Assembly: GCA_029865445.1 (NCBI GenBank)
Contig: JAOUGY010000007.1
Location: forward strand, 1 to 24,959
Source: Acidimicrobiia bacterium
GTDB lineage: Bacteria > Actinomycetota > Acidimicrobiia > Spongiisociales > ZC4RG35
Length of the DNA stretch: 24,959 nt
Direction: 5' to 3'
The translations under genes were made by a program, and so were the position numbers. The notes under the pieces are model-generated. The model made no database searches. It was given only the letters and a program-made list of their open reading frames with translations, and was not told the origin of the DNA. Shown here piece after piece: positions 21,877 through 24,959 of this stretch; positions within the stretch are counted from its first letter, which is position 1; every line of letters starts with the position of its first letter.

Positions 21877-22776
21877 ATGGTCTCCCAGATCTTCGACCCA
21901 ACCGCATGGAAGCCGGTGGACGGCTTCGACTTCACCGACATCACGTACCACCGCGCCAAGAACCTGGGCTGTGTTCGAATCGCTTTCAACCGACCCGAGG
22001 TCCGAAACGCCTTCCGTCCCCACACCGTGGACGAGTTGTACAGGGCCCTCGACCACGCCCGCCAGACCTCGGATGTCGGAGTGGTGATCCTCACCGGAAA
22101 CGGTCCTTCCCCCAAAGACGGTGGGTGGGCCTTCTGTTCGGGGGGTGATCAGCGGATTCGGGGCAAAGACGGGTACAGGTACTCAGAGGACGAGTCGGCT
22201 GGCGGGATCGACCCGGCCAAGCTCGGGCGACTCCACATCCTCGAGGTCCAGCGGCTGATCAGGTTCATGCCGAAGGTCGTGATGGCTGTCGTACCCGGTT
22301 GGGCTGTCGGCGGAGGGCACTCACTCCACGTGGTTTGCGACCTGACACTCGCCTCCCAGGAGCACGCGATTTTCAAACAGACCGACGCCGACGTGGCTAG
22401 CTACGACGCCGGGTACGGCTCGGCATATCTGGCGAGAATGGTCGGCCAGAAACGGGCCCGAGAGATCTTCTTCCTCGGTCGCAACTACTCGGCACAGGAT
22501 GCCTTCGAAATGGGCATGGTCAATGCGGTCGTGCCACACGCTGAACTGGAGCGAGAAGCGGTGCAGTGGGCACGGGAGATCCTCGCCAAGTCCCCGACAG
22601 CGCAGCGGATGCTCAAATTCGCCTTCAATCTCGTGGATGACGGCCTGGTGGGACAGCAGATCTTCGCCGGCGAGGCGACCCGTCTCGGCTACATGACCGA
22701 TGAAGCGCAAGAAGGCCGCGACGCCTTCCTGGAGAAACGCCCGCCGGACTTCACCCCGTTCCCCTGGTGGTATTGA
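21877..22776 (+). CDS. menB: 1,4-Dihydroxy-2-naphthoyl-CoA synthase, type II
   Basis: MenB (299 aa) is a crotonase-fold enzyme that closes the second ring of the naphthoquinone from o-succinylbenzoyl-CoA. Visible features are the oxyanion and substrate loop FCSGGDQRIRG (87-96), GWAVGGGHSL (141-150) and the active-site stretch KQTDADVASYDAGYGSAYLA. Asp170 in QTDAD occupies the position of M. tuberculosis MenB Asp185, whereas E. coli has a Gly there and needs bicarbonate. This marks a type II, bicarbonate-independent enzyme. The C-terminal RPPDFTPFPWWY matches the family end. The start at 21877 is set by a -10 hexamer 6 nt upstream. It is divergent from menE. Confidence 0.96.
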   Translation: MVSQIFDPTAWKPVDGFDFTDITYHRAKNLGCVRIAFNRPEVRNAFRPHTVDELYRALDHARQTSDVGVVILTGNGPSPKDGGWAFCSGGDQRIRGKDGYRYSEDESAGGIDPAKLGRLHILEVQRLIRFMPKVVMAVVPGWAVGGGHSLHVVCDLTLASQEHAIFKQTDADVASYDAGYGSAYLARMVGQKRAREIFFLGRNYSAQDAFEMGMVNAVVPHAELEREAVQWAREILAKSPTAQRMLKFAFNLVDDGLVGQQIFAGEATRLGYMTDEAQEGRDAFLEKRPPDFTPFPWWY

Positions 22777-22811
22777 CCCTCTCTCGCAGGTTGGCGGGGT
22801 GGACGGTGGGG

Positions 22812-23474
22812 TCAGGCCAGCAGGAAGCGGCCTAGGGCGATGGTCCCCAGGGCCGTGAGCACCGAGAGGTACGACAAGCCGGTGGCCGCCATCACCCCTT
22901 CGTAGCCGTGCTCCTTCAGGGAGAACCACACCCCAACCATCATCAGGATCGACATCAGAACGAGTCCGAGGTACGTCCATCCGACAGCCCCCGTCACAAC
23001 CCCGGTGGTCACGACGAGAGCGGAGTCTGCGACCAAACCGACGATCCCTGCGCCATCGAGGCGGCGTAACGCCCATCTCGGGAGCTTCGGGTCCACCAGA
23101 TACCAGTGGCCCAGCAACATCTCCGACGAGGTTCCGCCCAATGCCAACGCGCCGGTGACCGCGGCGAGGGCGTGATCGGTCGATCCGGCAATCGCAGAAC
23201 CAACCAGAGCCGAACCGCCTAGAACAAAGAGAACCCCGGCCGGCAGCCACCACTTAGCGGCGATGATCGCGCAGGCCACGAGGACGACACCTGCCGCACC
23301 CCACGGCCCGGCCCCAAACGCCGCGGCACCGGCCAGCAGCGCCGAGCCCCCGGCCGTCCACAGGAATCCCGCCCCGACAACCCGCCAGAACGCGACGAGT
23401 CCGGCCGCGATGGCGATACCACCCCCCCACATGGCGAGGAGGTCGACCGGGCTCACTGACAGCTCGAATGGCAT
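22812..23474 (-). CDS. Multi-pass membrane protein, function unknown
   Basis: I do not recognise the family. The 220 residues form about seven or eight hydrophobic helices with short loops. The most distinctive segment is GGTSSEMLLGHWYLVDPKL (about 113-131), with His and Trp at the edge of a helix, followed by a basic loop (PRWALRRLDG). This could be a cofactor- or quinone-contacting site, but that is speculation. The ATG at 23474 lies 9 nt after a -10-like TAACCT on the minus strand. The gene is convergent with menB (35 bp) and divergent from the CPBP-like gene at 23528, inside the menaquinone gene cluster. Confidence 0.85.
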   Translation of the reverse strand: MPFELSVSPVDLLAMWGGGIAIAAGLVAFWRVVGAGFLWTAGGSALLAGAAAFGAGPWGAAGVVLVACAIIAAKWWLPAGVLFVLGGSALVGSAIAGSTDHALAAVTGALALGGTSSEMLLGHWYLVDPKLPRWALRRLDGAGIVGLVADSALVVTTGVVTGAVGWTYLGLVLMSILMMVGVWFSLKEHGYEGVMAATGLSYLSVLTALGTIALGRFLLA

Positions 23475-23487
23475 CGGAACCCGAGGT

Positions 23488-23493
23488 TAGAGT
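23488..23493 (+). promoter_or_regulatory. -10 element TAGAGT for the CPBP-like gene
   Basis: The hexamer would start transcription near 23500, leaving a leader with the GGGAGGGCGGG ribosome site before ATG 23528. It overlaps the divergent -10-like TAACCT (minus, 23489-23484). Confidence 0.4.
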
Positions 23494-23527
23494 GCTCGAC
23501 CGGCCCCAAATCCCGAGGGAGGGCGGG

Positions 23528-24295
23528 ATGGCACCGAAATCTCAGATCGGTCGGGCAACGCTAATGACATCGGCGTCATTCGTGCTCCTTGCGGTCGGCG
23601 CCACCGTACTCGTCCTGTCGGTCTCGACCCTCTCATCGACGCCGGCACTGACGAACCTGGCACCGGCCATGCCCGGTGTCGTCGCCATCGTCGTCCGATT
23701 CGCAGGTTCCCGACCTGAACCAGAGGCGTTGCGGGCGCTCCCCAACCCGTTGGTGGCAGTAGCCGTGGTCGGTGCTCCGCTGGCCGCCGGCCTGCTTGTA
23801 TCCCGGTCGATCGAAACCGTTCCCGATTTCGATCTGACGTTGGTGGTCACCATCGGCACGCTGATCGGCGAACTCGGCTGGAGGGGGCACCTGTACGAGC
23901 TGCTCCGTCCAACGCTGCCACCGCTCATCACGGGCTTGTGCGCGGGCGTAGCTTGGAGCCTGTGGCTGTCGTCACTGGCGTGGGCGGGCGTCAATCCGCT
24001 GGCAGGAACACCGCCCGTCGAGGTCGCTCTCTGGGCGATAGCCGTCGCCACCGGCGCCACGGCTGCCGCAGAGATCAAACCGAGGTCCATATGGCTACCC
24101 GCGGCGTACGCCGCCACGACCACTACCAGCGTCGTCGTGTTCGGGATGGCACCTGCGACGGCAGGAACTCCGATACCGATGCGGGTGCTGACGGCGCTGC
24201 TGCTCGTGTGGGGACTCGTCTTCTTGGTGACAGTGAGGTACCGGCAGCTGAATCGTCTGCCGTGGCCCGACACGCCGGTCCGCCGGACGACGTAG
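23528..24295 (+). CDS. CPBP (CAAX-protease-like) membrane protein with altered catalytic motifs
   Basis: The product (255 aa) has several membrane helices and the CPBP landmark IGELGWRGHLYELL (113-126), then a helix with AWSLWLSSL (142-150). In active CPBP proteases these read EExxxR, FxxxH and a third His motif. Here the first Glu is Gly114 (E115 and R119 remain), the His after the Trp is Leu147, and the third motif reads PAAYAATTTT, with Tyr at the expected His. It therefore looks like a catalytically dead member, or a divergent one. The ATG at 23528 has a GGGAGGGCGGG ribosome site, better than the in-frame ATG 23468 inside the divergent gene. Its TAG stop is part of the menA -10 hexamer. 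Confidence 0.8.
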   Translation: MAPKSQIGRATLMTSASFVLLAVGATVLVLSVSTLSSTPALTNLAPAMPGVVAIVVRFAGSRPEPEALRALPNPLVAVAVVGAPLAAGLLVSRSIETVPDFDLTLVVTIGTLIGELGWRGHLYELLRPTLPPLITGLCAGVAWSLWLSSLAWAGVNPLAGTPPVEVALWAIAVATGATAAAEIKPRSIWLPAAYAATTTTSVVVFGMAPATAGTPIPMRVLTALLLVWGLVFLVTVRYRQLNRLPWPDTPVRRTT

Positions 24296-24298
24296 CCT
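24293..24298 (+). promoter_or_regulatory. -10 element TAGCCT, leaderless start of menA
   Basis: The hexamer ends 7 nt before the GTG at 24306. Its first three bases are the TAG stop codon of the preceding gene. Confidence 0.5.
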
Positions 24299-24305
24299 TG
24301 CGCCC

Positions 24306-24959
24306 GTGTCCTCCAAACATTGGATCGAAGCGGCCCGGCCGCGAACGCTCCCGGCGGCGGTCGCTCCTGTGCTCGTCGGCTCGGGCCTGGCCGCAGGCGA
24401 TGGCGTATTCCGCCTGGGTGCTCTCGTTGCCGCCTTCTTCGGCGCACTGGCGATCCAGATAGCCGCCAACTTCGCCAACGACGTCTCCGACGCCCGGCGT
24501 GGCGTCGACGTCGATCGGCTGGGACCCCCGAGAATGGTCACGGCGGGCGTCATCTCTCCCCGACAAATGTGGACGGCGGTGTGGCTGGCCATTGCCGTCG
24601 CCGGAGCTGCCGGCGTCTATCTCATCGCGATCGCCGGATGGATCGTCGCCGTCATCGGCATCGTCTCGATCGTTGCCATGCTGGCCTATGTCGGTGGGCC
24701 CATCCCCTACGGCTATCGGGGGTTGGGAGAAGTCTCTGTCTTTCTGTTCTTCGGGCTGGTGGCCACCGTCGGAACTCGCTTCGTCCACGGTCGAACCGCC
24801 CCCGCCGACAGCTGGCTTCTGGGCGCCGTCATGGGACTCCTGGCAGCGGCCATCCTCGTGGCCAACAACCTCCGCGACATCGATTCGGATCGCCGGACCG
24901 GCAAGAACACGCTTGCCGTCATTCTCGGCAGAGAACGAACGAGGGCGCTGTACACGTCC
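24306..24959 (+). CDS. menA: 1,4-Dihydroxy-2-naphthoate polyprenyltransferase (C-terminus cut by window edge)
   Basis: MenA is a membrane UbiA-family enzyme that attaches the polyprenyl tail to dihydroxynaphthoate, giving demethylmenaquinone. I translated it by hand: a GTG at 24306 opens a frame to the window end (218 codons of about 290-300 expected). N-terminal ARPRTLPAAVAPVLVGSG is typical. The first Asp-rich motif is NFANDVSDARRGVD and the second NNLRDIDSDRRTGKNTLAV; both bind Mg-diphosphate in the family. Several membrane helices lie between them. It follows the CPBP-like gene by 10 bp but seems to have its own leaderless promoter. With menE and menB nearby, the order supports menaquinone synthesis. 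Confidence 0.95.
   Translation, partial: MSSKHWIEAARPRTLPAAVAPVLVGSGLAAGDGVFRLGALVAAFFGALAIQIAANFANDVSDARRGVDVDRLGPPRMVTAGVISPRQMWTAVWLAIAVAGAAGVYLIAIAGWIVAVIGIVSIVAMLAYVGGPIPYGYRGLGEVSVFLFFGLVATVGTRFVHGRTAPADSWLLGAVMGLLAAAILVANNLRDIDSDRRTGKNTLAVILGRERTRALYTS

Overview
The window (about 25 kb, high GC, mostly GTG/ATG starts, many promoters that look leaderless) reads as actinobacterial chromosome. A class Acidimicrobiia-like relative is my best guess. The grounds are a family 5 uracil-DNA glycosylase, a type II (mycobacterial-like) MenB, menaquinone genes, and secreted proteins with cysteine-containing SLH-like repeats. This assignment is inference from protein style, not from a marker gene.

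Left part (1-9067): an iron-sulfur theme. sufD (minus, cut by the window edge) and sufB (minus) are separated by three plus-strand genes: a family 5 uracil-DNA glycosylase, an RpoD-like sigma factor and a small membrane protein. sufD and sufB each have nearly the same 16-bp dyad upstream, which looks like a shared Fe-S regulator operator. Upstream of sufB lies a full-length glutamate synthase large subunit (gltB) with no small subunit next to it.

Middle part (9152-14366): a short Rossmann-like protein overlaps convergently with a secreted M23 peptidase. Next is a tightly overlapped three-gene minus operon: a DUF6941-like protein, a stand-alone Lon N-domain protein and an unusual GNAT-HAD fusion. 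Divergent from it are inositol-3-phosphate synthase and the peptidyl-tRNA hydrolase ArfB.

Cell-surface part (14363-20438): a secreted subtilase with three C-terminal SLH-like repeats is followed by two small secreted proteins. These share a nearly identical promoter, leader, signal peptide and SLH module but have different C-terminal domains. Between them lie a strong terminator and the frameshifted relic of another SLH gene end. A decayed, internally deleted ISL3-type transposase and a fourth SLH protein with a jelly-roll domain follow. This is the most plastic part of the window.

Right part (20463-24959): menaquinone biosynthesis with menE (minus), menB (plus) and menA (plus, cut by the window edge). 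Between menB and menA are two unstudied-looking membrane proteins, one a CPBP/CAAX-protease homologue whose catalytic residues appear lost. No tRNA, rRNA, CRISPR array or intact insertion sequence was seen.
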